Origin: Imperialibacter sp040222385
GTDB lineage: Bacteria > Bacteroidota > Bacteroidia > Cytophagales > Cyclobacteriaceae
Direction: 5' to 3'
NCBI RefSeq assembly: GCF_040222385.1
Contig: NZ_JAVKDF010000021.1
Location: 1 to 64,000 of the forward strand
DNA: 64,000 nucleotides
Shown here piece by piece: positions 40,924 to 49,532 of this stretch. A model generated the notes under the pieces. That model saw nothing but the letters and a program-made list of their open reading frames with translations, did no database searches and was not told where the DNA came from. Numbering within the stretch: the stretch's first letter is position 1; each line of letters starts with the position of its first letter. The position numbers and the translations under genes were made by a program.

Positions 40924-41592
40924 ATGCAACTCAAAGAAATTCTTTCAAAACATCAATCCAGCTTTCATGAGGTAATGAAAGGCGTACACGACACCTCCAA
41001 CCTGAAAAAGGTAGACATGTCCAGGTACAACAAGGAGTTGATGGCTGTCGATGTCAACAACACAGCGGTGTTCACCGAATGGATGGAAGAACAGCTCGAT
41101 GGAAAAATCGGTTGGGGTGGATATATGGAGCACAGGGAAATATACCGGAGAAGTAAACACTTCGACGGGCAAGGTGAGCCAAGAAGCCTTCACCTGGGCA
41201 TTGACCTTTGGGCACCTGCTGGCACCGCTCTTTATTGCCCGCTGGATGGCTTCGTTGAGAGCTTTGCTGACAATATCGGCTTCGCCAATTACGGACCCAC
41301 GATCATTTTGAAACACCTGCTGGATGGCCAAGTCTTCTACACACTCTATGGCCATTTGAGCCGGTCGTCATTAATCAGCTTATCTATCGGTGAACAAATC
41401 CAGCGAGGATCAAAATTTGCTACACTGGGCGACAACGAAGAAAATGGCAACTGGCCGCCACACCTCCACTTTCAACTGATCACCGACCTGATGGGAAAGG
41501 TTGGAGACTACCCGGGGGTCGCCGCCTTGTCTGACAGAAGTCTCTTCGAAAAGGTTTGTCCTGACCCCAACCTTGTGCTAAACTGCCAATGA
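40924..41592 (+). CDS. M23 family zinc metallopeptidase
   Basis: 222 residues, no signal peptide or membrane helix. The LytM-type site is complete: His90 and Asp94 in HLGID, the YGHLS histidine at 144, and His180/His182 in HLHF. The N-terminus (LKEILSKHQSSFHEV) is the regular start of this Bacteroidota group, so the ATG at 40924 is real although it touches the terminator. It may cut peptidoglycan, but the lack of an export signal leaves its site of action open. It overlaps the convergent PRTase-like gene by 15 bases. Confidence 0.87.
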   Translation: MQLKEILSKHQSSFHEVMKGVHDTSNLKKVDMSRYNKELMAVDVNNTAVFTEWMEEQLDGKIGWGGYMEHREIYRRSKHFDGQGEPRSLHLGIDLWAPAGTALYCPLDGFVESFADNIGFANYGPTIILKHLLDGQVFYTLYGHLSRSSLISLSIGEQIQRGSKFATLGDNEENGNWPPHLHFQLITDLMGKVGDYPGVAALSDRSLFEKVCPDPNLVLNCQ

Positions 41593-42417
41593 AAGCAGGG
41601 CTGGCTTATCATCCAACACTTCCCTTAGCAGAAGATAATTAATCTCATATTCTGGCATCAGATGGTACCCGTCTCCACAAACATACTCATCCAGACGACT
41701 CAACACCGCAGCCGGTATCTCAAGAAGAAAAGTTCTAAGTTCAACCAGGTTTTGGTAAGACAGCACATATTTACACACCCGGGCGTTGACGTGAAAAATG
41801 TCTTTCCCGATGATTGTAAGAATATCATTAACTGAAGCAATTGATGTGTTGTTGATATCAAACTCTACCGACGCCGGGAAGTCTCCTTGCAGGGAGCCCA
41901 CGTAGGCAAAGACTACTTCGTCTACTACCCCCGCTATCGTGTCTGTCATCTTTCTTTCATGAGCCCCTGTTACCCGGAGGTCGTCTACCAAAATCAATTT
42001 CTTCTTTCTGAAAAGATGATCATCAATGGTAAGGACATTCCTGTCCATGAGTAAGAACCTGTCTGCCGCCGACATCGATCCGTAATCATTAGGGAATACG
42101 GTTTCTCTTCCGACCTTTACTTTTTGAAGGAAGGGAAAGTAGGCTTGAAGCGCTTCATACACCAATTGAGCAATGGCCTCTGCGGCGGTCGGTGCTACTT
42201 TGTAAGCCGAGGCACACACAATCACTTGTTCATTTTGCCAATGTCCGTAGTCTAGTAGAAGTTGCGCTGCGATTTGGCTTGCATAGGCCTGGGCACTCTC
42301 GTGGCAGCCGTATTTGAATAGGCTATATTGTCGGGTATCGAACAAAAATCCCTCCTGATCATAGAACGTATCAGATCTGTATGAAAGTTGATAGAGTGAA
42401 AAACTGTTCACGGTCAT
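41578..42417 (-). CDS. phosphoribosyltransferase-like protein
   Basis: 279 residues. The PRPP-binding loop LILVDDLRVTG (about 141-151) is typical of type I phosphoribosyltransferases; an earlier VIVCASAYKVAPTAAEA and late beta segments surround it. It resembles PRTase domains found in the ter-linked group of biosynthetic proteins, but no other member of that system is adjacent. Substrate unknown. It follows the nucleoside transporter gene on the minus strand, which would suit a nucleobase-related role. Confidence 0.7.
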   Translation of the reverse strand: MTVNSFSLYQLSYRSDTFYDQEGFLFDTRQYSLFKYGCHESAQAYASQIAAQLLLDYGHWQNEQVIVCASAYKVAPTAAEAIAQLVYEALQAYFPFLQKVKVGRETVFPNDYGSMSAADRFLLMDRNVLTIDDHLFRKKKLILVDDLRVTGAHERKMTDTIAGVVDEVVFAYVGSLQGDFPASVEFDINNTSIASVNDILTIIGKDIFHVNARVCKYVLSYQNLVELRTFLLEIPAAVLSRLDEYVCGDGYHLMPEYEINYLLLREVLDDKPALLSLAV

Positions 42418-42437
42418 TTCAGCGAACGATGATTGTT

Positions 42438-42465
42438 AAATTTTCCGTGAAGTACCGGAAAATTT
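42438..42465. promoter_or_regulatory. 10-bp dyad between the nucleoside transporter and PRTase genes
   Basis: AAATTTTCCG (42438-42447) and CGGAAAATTT (42456-42465) are perfect inverted repeats with an 8-base spacer. It lies 21 bases upstream of the PRTase ATG at 42417 and 42 bases after the transporter stop. It could be an operator or a weak terminator; no T-run follows on the minus strand. Confidence 0.45.
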
Positions 42466-42506
42466 CGATCAGCCAACAGCCCTCAATATGAAATAAATTT
42501 TACGGA

Positions 42507-43796
42507 TTAATAAACCACCAGGGCGCCTGCTATAGTACCTGTCATCATGCAAGCCAGCGTGGCCGCAAGAAGTGCTCTCATTCCTAGTTTGGACAAGTTA
42601 CCCTGCTGGTTGGGAGCCATTCCACCTATGCCCCCCACCTGGATAGCAATACTTGAAAAGTTAGAAAAACCACAGAGTGCATACGTAGAAATGACAATTG
42701 CTTTTGGGGAGAGCAAACCAGCGGTTTTCATCTCCGACAAACCCAGGTAGGCAACGAATTCGTTGATGACTGTTTTTTGTCCAAGTAAGCTTCCCACTGC
42801 AAGCGTTTCGTTCCAGTCTACTCCCATTACAAAGGCAAAAATTCTAAAGACCTGCCCAAGTATATACTCCAGCGAAAATCCCGTGAAGCGACCGTCTGTG
42901 CTCGAAGAGATCATAGCATTCAGCCCGGTAATATCGCCCACAACGTTTGTTAAAAAATAATTGATGGCCGCAATCACAGCAATGAACGCAAGCAGCATCC
43001 CACCGACATTTAAAGCAAGCTTCAGTCCCTCAGAAGCTCCATTCGACAGTGCATCAATCAGGTTAACGCCCAGAGACTCCTGGTTGACCTTCAGCTTTCT
43101 GTCGATTTTCTCAGGCTCAACCTCGGGTATTATGATTTTGGAAATAACAATGGCAGCGGGGGCGTTCATAATAGAAGCACTAAGCAAATACGCTGCAAAC
43201 TTGGTTTGCATCACCGGGTCATTCCCGCCAAGAAAGGCCACGTAGCCAGCCAACACCCCACCAGCTATCGTAGCCATGCCTCCAGTCATCAAGCACATTA
43301 GCTCCGACTTGGTCATTTTTGGTACAAATGGGCGCACAAGCAACGGAGCTTCGGTTTGGCCCAGGAAGATGTTTCCGGCAGCTGAAAGCGCCTCAGAGCC
43401 AGATAGTCTCATCGTTCTCGACATGACCCAGGCAATCCCAAATACAATCTTTTGCAAGATACCCAGGTAGTAAAGACCAGCAGAAACCGTGGAAAAGAAG
43501 ATAATCGTGGGTAGTACTTTAAAGGCGAATATCACACCAAATGTGTCGCCGGCCAGGTCGCCAAACAGAAAGCGGGCACCATCGTCTGAGAAGCTTAAGA
43601 AGGTGACAAAGGCACTGCTGACACCGTTGAACAGGTGAGCTACCCAGGCCACTTTGGTGATTAACAGGCCAAACACTATCTGAAGGGAGATGCCAATCCC
43701 TACGAGCTTCCAGTCGATAGCTTTTCGATTGTTTGAAAAAAGGAAAGCAAATGCCGCAATAAGCAGAATTCCGATCAGGCCTCTCAGATAGTCCAT
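42507..43796 (-). CDS. concentrative nucleoside transporter (NupC/CNT family)
   Basis: 429 residues, about 8-10 membrane segments. The CNT signature FLGQTEAPLLVRPFV is present, as is the conserved GFSNFSSIAIQVGGIG near the end. It imports nucleosides with sodium or protons. Length is normal. It is followed on the same strand by the phosphoribosyltransferase-like gene, a sensible salvage pairing. Confidence 0.93.
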   Translation of the reverse strand: MDYLRGLIGILLIAAFAFLFSNNRKAIDWKLVGIGISLQIVFGLLITKVAWVAHLFNGVSSAFVTFLSFSDDGARFLFGDLAGDTFGVIFAFKVLPTIIFFSTVSAGLYYLGILQKIVFGIAWVMSRTMRLSGSEALSAAGNIFLGQTEAPLLVRPFVPKMTKSELMCLMTGGMATIAGGVLAGYVAFLGGNDPVMQTKFAAYLLSASIMNAPAAIVISKIIIPEVEPEKIDRKLKVNQESLGVNLIDALSNGASEGLKLALNVGGMLLAFIAVIAAINYFLTNVVGDITGLNAMISSSTDGRFTGFSLEYILGQVFRIFAFVMGVDWNETLAVGSLLGQKTVINEFVAYLGLSEMKTAGLLSPKAIVISTYALCGFSNFSSIAIQVGGIGGMAPNQQGNLSKLGMRALLAATLACMMTGTIAGALVVY

Positions 43797-43823
43797 TCAG
43801 TAGTTGTTATGGCAAACCTGCCA

Positions 43824-43855
43824 AAAATAAAAAAGTCACCCATTTATTGGGTGAC
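43824..43855 (-). terminator. terminator of the etfB-etfA-bifunctional nuclease operon
   Basis: On the minus strand GTCACCCA (43855-43848) pairs with TGGGTGAC (43842-43835) and is followed by a T-rich run (complement of 43824-43834). It lies 27 bases after the nuclease gene. Confidence 0.85.
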
Positions 43856-43881
43856 CGCTATTCCAATATTTTGAGTAATAA

Positions 43882-44484
43882 TCAATTTCTCTTATTCATC
43901 TCATCCCTGATCTTTGCAGCCTTTTCATAGTCCTCTTTGCCAAGCATTTCTGTCAGCAACTCCTGAAGTTTGTCCATAGAAAAGTCTTTCAGCTTGTCCA
44001 TGAACCCTTTAGGGTTAGCCTTGGAAGCGGATGCCTTAGCCTTTGGTGCCTCATCAGTTTCCTCTTCATCTTCCTCACCCAGCACTATGCCAGCCTCAGC
44101 CAGTATCGCTTCATAGGTGAAAATCTCGACACCAAAACGTAGTCCGATAGCAATGGCATCCGACGGCCTGGCATCTATTTCCACTTCTCTGAAGCCATCT
44201 GAGCAAACTATTTTCCCAAAGAAAACGCCTTCCTTGAGGTCAGAAATGATTATTTCTTTGATGGTGAAATTGAAATTGTGCGCAAAAGACTTGAACAAGT
44301 CATGCGTCATTGGCCTATTGGGTACTATTTTCTCAATTTCTATGGCAATTGCCTGAGCCTCAAACATGCCAATGATAATGGGCAACCTTCTGTTTCCACC
44401 AACCTCACCTAAAACAAGCGCAAAAGAGCCAGATTGCGACTGGCTTGAAGAAAGACCTAAAATTTCCAGCTTTAATTTATCCAC
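43882..44484 (-). CDS. bifunctional nuclease family protein (DUF151 plus UVR motif)
   Basis: 200 residues. The DUF151/BFN domain fills about 1-130 (VLGEVGGNRRLPIIIGMFEAQ, RPSDAIAIGLRFGVEIFT); an acidic and Lys/Ala-rich linker and a C-terminal UVR motif (EDYEKAAKIRDEMNK) follow. Members are reported to cut DNA and RNA, but the role in Bacteroidota is unclear. It is encoded 6 bases after etfA and ends the operon. Confidence 0.88.
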   Translation of the reverse strand: MDKLKLEILGLSSSQSQSGSFALVLGEVGGNRRLPIIIGMFEAQAIAIEIEKIVPNRPMTHDLFKSFAHNFNFTIKEIIISDLKEGVFFGKIVCSDGFREVEIDARPSDAIAIGLRFGVEIFTYEAILAEAGIVLGEEDEEETDEAPKAKASASKANPKGFMDKLKDFSMDKLQELLTEMLGKEDYEKAAKIRDEMNKRN

Positions 44485-44490
44485 AAAAAA

Positions 44491-45438
44491 TCAGTTGTTT
44501 AACGCTTTAATAGCTTCAGTTAGTTTTGGAACTACCTCAAATGCATCGGCAGCTATACCATAATCAGCCGCTTTGAAGAAGGGAGCCTCGGAATCTTTAT
44601 TGATCACCACAATATACTTTGACGAATTAACTCCTGCAAGATGTTGAATAGCGCCTGAAATGCCTATAGCAATATACAAAGATGGACTTACTTTCACACC
44701 CGTTTGTCCAACGTGCTCATGGTGAGGTCTCCAGTCCATATCAGACACCGGTTTACTGCATCCCGTAGCTGCTCCAAGTGCATCAGCCAGCTCCTCTACC
44801 ATACCCCAGTTTTCAGGCCCCTTTAAGCCTCTTCCGCCCGACACTACTATGTCGGCCTCCGGCAGAAGCACCTTGCCTTTGGCCTTTTCCTGCGAAGTAA
44901 TCTTTGCCTTGAAGTCGGTATCACTAAGAGAAGGGGCGAATTTTTCTACTGCGGCTGCACTACCATCAGTTTTTAGCGGAACTGCATTCTTCTTTATGGC
45001 AATGATCTTTTTGCTGCCCTTTAGCTCAACATTAGCAAAGGCCTTGCCTGTATAGATGCTGCGTTTTACCTTATTGCCCTGAGGAAGTGTCACGACGTTG
45101 GAAACCAGGCCTGCCCCTATCTTTACCGATAATCTGGCGGCTACGGCATCACCAAGCGACGACTTAGCTAACACAACAGTATCGGCCCCAGCTTTGCCCA
45201 CAGCCTCGGCCAGCACACTTGCATAGGCCTGAATTACGCCCTCGTTCAATTTGGCATCGTCGGCGTGAAGCACTTTGGTGCCGCCGCTTTTTCCAATTTT
45301 CTCCAGCTCGCCGCCTTCCACCTGGCCCAACACCACAGCAACGACATCGCTGCCCATAGCCGCAGCATAACTCACAGCCTCAAGTGAGGATTTCTTTATC
45401 TTTTTATCGGCAGTTTCTACAAAAACTAATATTGCCAT
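44491..45438 (-). CDS. etfA: electron transfer flavoprotein alpha subunit
   Basis: 315 residues. EtfA carries FAD and passes electrons from acyl-CoA dehydrogenases to the ETF-quinone oxidoreductase. The C-terminal FAD domain is intact: SGGRGLKGPENWGMV, QTGVKVSPSLYIAIGISGAI and VINKDSEAPFFKAADYGI. It lies 29 bases downstream of etfB on the minus strand. Confidence 0.95.
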   Translation of the reverse strand: MAILVFVETADKKIKKSSLEAVSYAAAMGSDVVAVVLGQVEGGELEKIGKSGGTKVLHADDAKLNEGVIQAYASVLAEAVGKAGADTVVLAKSSLGDAVAARLSVKIGAGLVSNVVTLPQGNKVKRSIYTGKAFANVELKGSKKIIAIKKNAVPLKTDGSAAAVEKFAPSLSDTDFKAKITSQEKAKGKVLLPEADIVVSGGRGLKGPENWGMVEELADALGAATGCSKPVSDMDWRPHHEHVGQTGVKVSPSLYIAIGISGAIQHLAGVNSSKYIVVINKDSEAPFFKAADYGIAADAFEVVPKLTEAIKALNN

Positions 45439-45467
45439 ATCTAATTTCTTTTCGGGTTAATAAACAA

Positions 45468-46205
45468 TTAAATCACTTTTGCTTCTTCTTTCAAAAGCCT
45501 GACAAGCTCTCCTACATTGTCCTTGTCTATCATCTTCACCTGGCCTTTTGCAGGCGGCAGCTCGTAGTTTTCAGTCACTGTGAGACCGTCAATCGCTGAC
45601 GGCTCAACTACTTTTAGTGGTTTGGTTCGGGCCGACATGATTCCTCTCATATTTGGTATCTTCCATTCGGCAATAGGCTCCTGGCAACCTGCTACCAGAG
45701 GCAACTCTGCCTCAAGCAATTCCTTTCCGCCTTCTATTTCACGTGTCATTTTTACCTTGCTACCCTCCACATCCAGCTTCATTACTGGCGATATCGAAGG
45801 AATGCCAAGCAGTTCGCCTACCATCCCGTGCACCATGCCCCCGTTAAAGTCAATAGATTCTCTTCCCATCAGGATCAGGTCAAAGCTCTCAGCTTTAGCA
45901 ACTTCAGCAATTTGGGCCGCAACAAAAAATGAATCCGACGGAGCCACGTTCACCCTGATGGCGTCGTCTGCACCAATTGCCAGTGCTTTGCGAAGCGTGG
46001 GCTCTGTCTCAACTGTGCCTACGTTTAAAACGGTAATAGTTCCACCGGTTTGTTCTTTTAGCTCAACTGCCCTTGCTAGAGCATAGTCATCGTAAGGGCC
46101 AATTATATATTGAACTCCGTTGCTATCAAACTTGGTGTTACCATCTGTGAAAGCGATTTTTGAAGTGGTGTCGGGTACGTGGGTAATGCAGACTAATATC
46201 TTCAT
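45468..46205 (-). CDS. etfB: electron transfer flavoprotein beta subunit
   Basis: 245 residues, normal length. The AMP-binding fold is shown by KILVCITHVPDT at the start, YDDYALARAVELKEQ, and LILMGRESIDFNGGMVHGM. It pairs with EtfA. First gene of the operon, diverging from the TPR gene at 46395. Confidence 0.95.
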   Translation of the reverse strand: MKILVCITHVPDTTSKIAFTDGNTKFDSNGVQYIIGPYDDYALARAVELKEQTGGTITVLNVGTVETEPTLRKALAIGADDAIRVNVAPSDSFFVAAQIAEVAKAESFDLILMGRESIDFNGGMVHGMVGELLGIPSISPVMKLDVEGSKVKMTREIEGGKELLEAELPLVAGCQEPIAEWKIPNMRGIMSARTKPLKVVEPSAIDGLTVTENYELPPAKGQVKMIDKDNVGELVRLLKEEAKVI

Positions 46206-46394
46206 ATCTGGTTTTATTATTCAGGCTTCGGCCAGTGCCTCGCAGGCGCTTTGAAATTTACGAGCGGTCTACCATTTTCTGGCGCAAAATGAGAGGCTTG
46301 CCAATTCCTTAAATGAGTTGATGTTGCTTAATTGTATAAACACTAATTTCGTCGTGAAGTTAACCAATTGGGGTAAAAATAAAAACGAGTGAAC

Positions 46395-46721
46395 ATGGGT
46401 AACGAAAGGATAGAAAAGCTGTTAATTTTCCTTAAAGAAACACCACAAGACCCTTTTTTGTTATATGCGCTCGCCACAGAATATAGAACTGATTCTCCCG
46501 TGAAAGCCAAAGAATATTTTGATCAGTTATTGGAGGCACACCCCGACTATTTAGCTACCTATTATCAGGCGGCCCACTTGTTTTGGGAAATGGGGCTTAC
46601 GGAACAGGCCACAGCAACTTTCGAAAATGGCATCAACCTGGCCAAAACTCAAAAGGCAACCAAAGCACTGGCAGAGTTGCAAAATGCTTACATGAACTTT
46701 CAAATCGAAGAAGGTTTGTAA
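46395..46721 (+). CDS. small tetratricopeptide-repeat protein
   Basis: 108 residues forming about two and a half TPR units (PFLLYALATEYRT, DYLATYYQAAHLFWEMG, ATATFENGINLAKTQ). No signal peptide. A GTG two codons upstream is possible, but the ATG is preferred. The gene converges on the MDR dehydrogenase with only one base between the stops. It is presumably a protein-binding adaptor. Confidence 0.82.
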   Translation: MGNERIEKLLIFLKETPQDPFLLYALATEYRTDSPVKAKEYFDQLLEAHPDYLATYYQAAHLFWEMGLTEQATATFENGINLAKTQKATKALAELQNAYMNFQIEEGL

Positions 46722-46722
46722 A

Positions 46723-47721
46723 TCAGAACGTAACAACCAGCTTTCCGAATTGCTTCCTTTGCTTCATTTTGTCAAAGGCAGTCACCACCTCGGAAAACGG
46801 GCGAACAGAGTCAATTACAGGAAGCATTTGAGTTCGGTTCACATAATCAATCATTTGTTCGAACTCCTGATCATTGCCCATGGTGGAGCCTTGAATAGTT
46901 AGCTGATTCCAGAAGATCCTGAACACATCAAGTGTTTTGGGGATTCCTGAACTGGCACCATAAATAACTACCCGGCCTCCATGCTTTAATACTCTGAGAT
47001 ATTGGTTAATCATTTGTCCACCAGTGCTGTCCACAATCAGATCAAATCCACCGGAAGATTTCAGCGCTGTTTGCGCCCACTTTTCGTTGTTGTAATCAAA
47101 GCCCTCCACCGCACCAAGGGCTACTGCCTGCGTAATTTTGCTTTTGCTGCCGGAAGTAACATATACATTGGCACCTGCCAATTTCGCAAACATCAACGCA
47201 TAAACAGCCACTCCACCACCCGCACCAGACACCAGCACATTTTGCCCTCTTTTTAGCTTACCACGGGTAAAAAGCGCCCGATAAGCGGTTAGCCCACACA
47301 AAGGCAGCGCCGACGCTTGTTCTGGAGTTAAATGCGTTGGCTTTTCAAACAACCGATCAACGGGCACCACCACATATTCCGACAGTGTGCCATTGTCCGG
47401 CATACCAAGAATCCGATACTGAGCAGATTGCACCTCTGGATTGCTTCCCCAGTTGATATTGGGGTTAATAATCACAGACTTGCCCTTCCAGGTTTCGTCA
47501 GTATCAGGGCCGAGCTGCTCAACCACCCCACAACCATCGGAGCCCAGCACCACGTCAAATTTGATATTGGGGTATTTTCCCTCCCTGCACCACTGATCCC
47601 GATGATTCAGGGCAGCTGCCTGCATCTTTATCAATACCTCGCCTTTTCCGGGTGTGGGCTCAGGCATATCAACCAATTTAACATGGTCGGCGGTTTCGTT
47701 GACTAGTTTAAGTGCCTTCAT
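46723..47721 (-). CDS. MDR-family zinc-binding-type dehydrogenase
   Basis: 332 residues. The GroES-like half (1-130) carries the catalytic-domain pattern NHRDQWCREGKYP and VVLGSDGCGVV; the nucleotide half has NVLVSGAGGGVAVYALMFAK with the GAGGGV loop. The structural-zinc cysteines are missing, so a quinone-reductase or enoyl-reductase type is more likely than a zinc alcohol dehydrogenase. The gene stands alone between the TPR gene and dnaB. Confidence 0.85.
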   Translation of the reverse strand: MKALKLVNETADHVKLVDMPEPTPGKGEVLIKMQAAALNHRDQWCREGKYPNIKFDVVLGSDGCGVVEQLGPDTDETWKGKSVIINPNINWGSNPEVQSAQYRILGMPDNGTLSEYVVVPVDRLFEKPTHLTPEQASALPLCGLTAYRALFTRGKLKRGQNVLVSGAGGGVAVYALMFAKLAGANVYVTSGSKSKITQAVALGAVEGFDYNNEKWAQTALKSSGGFDLIVDSTGGQMINQYLRVLKHGGRVVIYGASSGIPKTLDVFRIFWNQLTIQGSTMGNDQEFEQMIDYVNRTQMLPVIDSVRPFSEVVTAFDKMKQRKQFGKLVVTF

Positions 47722-47732
47722 ACAGCCAATAT

Positions 47733-49295
47733 CTAAAATGGGGGTGAATTATCCTCAAATGTATGATCATTTTCGGAATCTCCATCAGGAGAATTCGCTC
47801 TGCTTTGCAAGGTAATGGTGCTTGAAGGATCAGGCGGTAACGGGCGGAAATTACCAGAAGGTGGTAAACCAAATCCGCTATTGTCTTCGAGGTCAGCAAA
47901 CTTGGTAAATTTGCCAATAAACTTGAGCTGCACAGTATCCAGCGATCCATTTCTGTGCTTGGCTATGATTACCTCACCCACATTTTGGGTAGGCATGCCA
48001 TTTTCATCTTGCGTAATACCATAATATTCGGGGCGATAGAGGAAAATTACCATATCAGCATCTTGCTCGATCGAACCAGATTCACGCAAGTCAGAAAGCA
48101 TTGGGCGCTTGTCCCCTCCCCTGGTTTCCACGGCCCGGCTAAGCTGCGACAGTGCGATAACCGGCACGTTCAATTCCTTAGCAATGCCTTTCAAGGCCCT
48201 TGAAATAGACGCAATCTCCTGTTCACGATTGCCGGAACCCCCTTTAGAGGTGTCTCCCTTCATGAGTTGAAGGTAATCGATGATAATCATCTGAATATCA
48301 TGCTTGGCCTTCAGTCGTCTCGCCTTGGCACGCAACTCCATGATACTCAACGCAGGCGTGTCATCTATAAAAATTGGTGCCTTGCCCAGTCCGTCCGTTT
48401 TGTGGATCAGCTGTGCCCATTCAAATTCCTCAAGAGAACCCTTTTTGATCTTTTCACTGGGAAGCTCGGCTTCAGCAGAAATGAGACGATTGACCAGCTG
48501 AATCGACGACATTTCAAGAGAAAATATCGCCACCGGTTTTTGAAAGTCGACAGCAGCATTCCGCATGGCTGAGACTACAAATGCAGTTTTTCCCATACCC
48601 GGCCTGGCTGCCAGAATAACGAGGTCCGAAGGTTGCCAGCCTGATGTCATCCTGTCGAGTGCCGTGAAGCCGCTAGGTACACCGGTGAGTCCGTCCTTAT
48701 GGTGTTTCTTGGCTTCCAGCTCCAGAATGGCCCTGTGCATCAGGTTATCCATCCCTTCAAAGTTCTTCCGGATATGCGATTCTGATATCTCAAAAAGGTG
48801 CTGCTCTGTTTTATCCAGAAGCTCAAACACGTCCACCGTTTCGTCGTAGGCATCCCGCTGCACCTCAGAGGAAATTTGTATCAGGTCTCGCTTGATACTT
48901 TGCTCAGTAATGATCCTGGCGTGAGTCTCAATATTGGCTGCCGAATTGACCTTGGTTGTAAGCTCTGTGACGTAGTAAGCCCCGCCAGCCATTTCAAGTT
49001 TCCCATTTTTCCGAAGCTGGGAGGTAACCGTGAGCAGGTCGACTGGCTGAGAGTCGTTGAAGAGCATCAGAATGGCTCTGTATATCTCCTGATTGCCTTC
49101 TTTGTAAAAGCTCTCCGGCTTGAGTATGTCTACAACATTGGTGAGTGCGTCCCTTTCAAGCATCAAAGCTCCCAAGACGGCCTCTTCCAAATCTATAGCT
49201 TGCGGTGGTAGTTTGCCGAGTTGCGCCGACAATTCATTGACTGAAACTCTTCTTTTTCCGACCGGTTGCGACCGGGAAATTGGTAAACTATCCAT
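47733..49295 (-). CDS. dnaB: replicative DNA helicase
   Basis: 520 residues, no intein. The N-terminal helical domain starts at about residue 27 (LPPQAIDLEEAVLGALML); the RecA-like half has Walker A ARPGMGKTAF and MIIIDYLQLMKGD, then the EIASISRALKGIAKELNVPV segment. It is the hexameric helicase of the replication fork. The C-terminal 50 residues are a low-complexity tail. A candidate promoter lies at 49336-49366. Confidence 0.96.
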   Translation of the reverse strand: MDSLPISRSQPVGKRRVSVNELSAQLGKLPPQAIDLEEAVLGALMLERDALTNVVDILKPESFYKEGNQEIYRAILMLFNDSQPVDLLTVTSQLRKNGKLEMAGGAYYVTELTTKVNSAANIETHARIITEQSIKRDLIQISSEVQRDAYDETVDVFELLDKTEQHLFEISESHIRKNFEGMDNLMHRAILELEAKKHHKDGLTGVPSGFTALDRMTSGWQPSDLVILAARPGMGKTAFVVSAMRNAAVDFQKPVAIFSLEMSSIQLVNRLISAEAELPSEKIKKGSLEEFEWAQLIHKTDGLGKAPIFIDDTPALSIMELRAKARRLKAKHDIQMIIIDYLQLMKGDTSKGGSGNREQEIASISRALKGIAKELNVPVIALSQLSRAVETRGGDKRPMLSDLRESGSIEQDADMVIFLYRPEYYGITQDENGMPTQNVGEVIIAKHRNGSLDTVQLKFIGKFTKFADLEDNSGFGLPPSGNFRPLPPDPSSTITLQSRANSPDGDSENDHTFEDNSPPF

Positions 49296-49335
49296 TCAAC
49301 TATTTTGGTTTTTCTCAGGTGAAAATTAAGGTTGA

Positions 49336-49366
49336 CAAACCTATAAATTAACCCGCTTTAATCGAA
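49336..49366 (-). promoter_or_regulatory. promoter of dnaB
   Basis: On the minus strand TTCG (49366-49363), 19 bases, then TAGGTTTG (49343-49336), a perfect TAnnTTTG, 41 bases upstream of the ATG at 49295. Confidence 0.5.
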
Positions 49367-49482
49367 CCTGAACGAGCTCAAGTTATCCCTATCTTAATAA
49401 CAAGTTATTAACACTCACGAGGGTCATATCATTGTCCGTACATTCAATTTAATTAAGGAAGTCCTTTTTGGGCAAAGTAATA

Positions 49483-49513
49483 TTTGCTGACAGCCCTAAT
49501 TATTCTATTTTTG
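49483..49513 (+). promoter_or_regulatory. promoter of mpl
   Basis: TTTG (49483-49486), 19 bases, then TATTTTTG (49506-49513), matching the Bacteroidota consensus in every defined position. The start codon is 20 bases downstream. Confidence 0.65.
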
Positions 49514-49532
49514 GTTTTGTTAAAATTGATAC

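Noticed and set aside
47733..49295. Intein in DnaB
   Set aside because: The length (520) and motif spacing are normal, so no intein.
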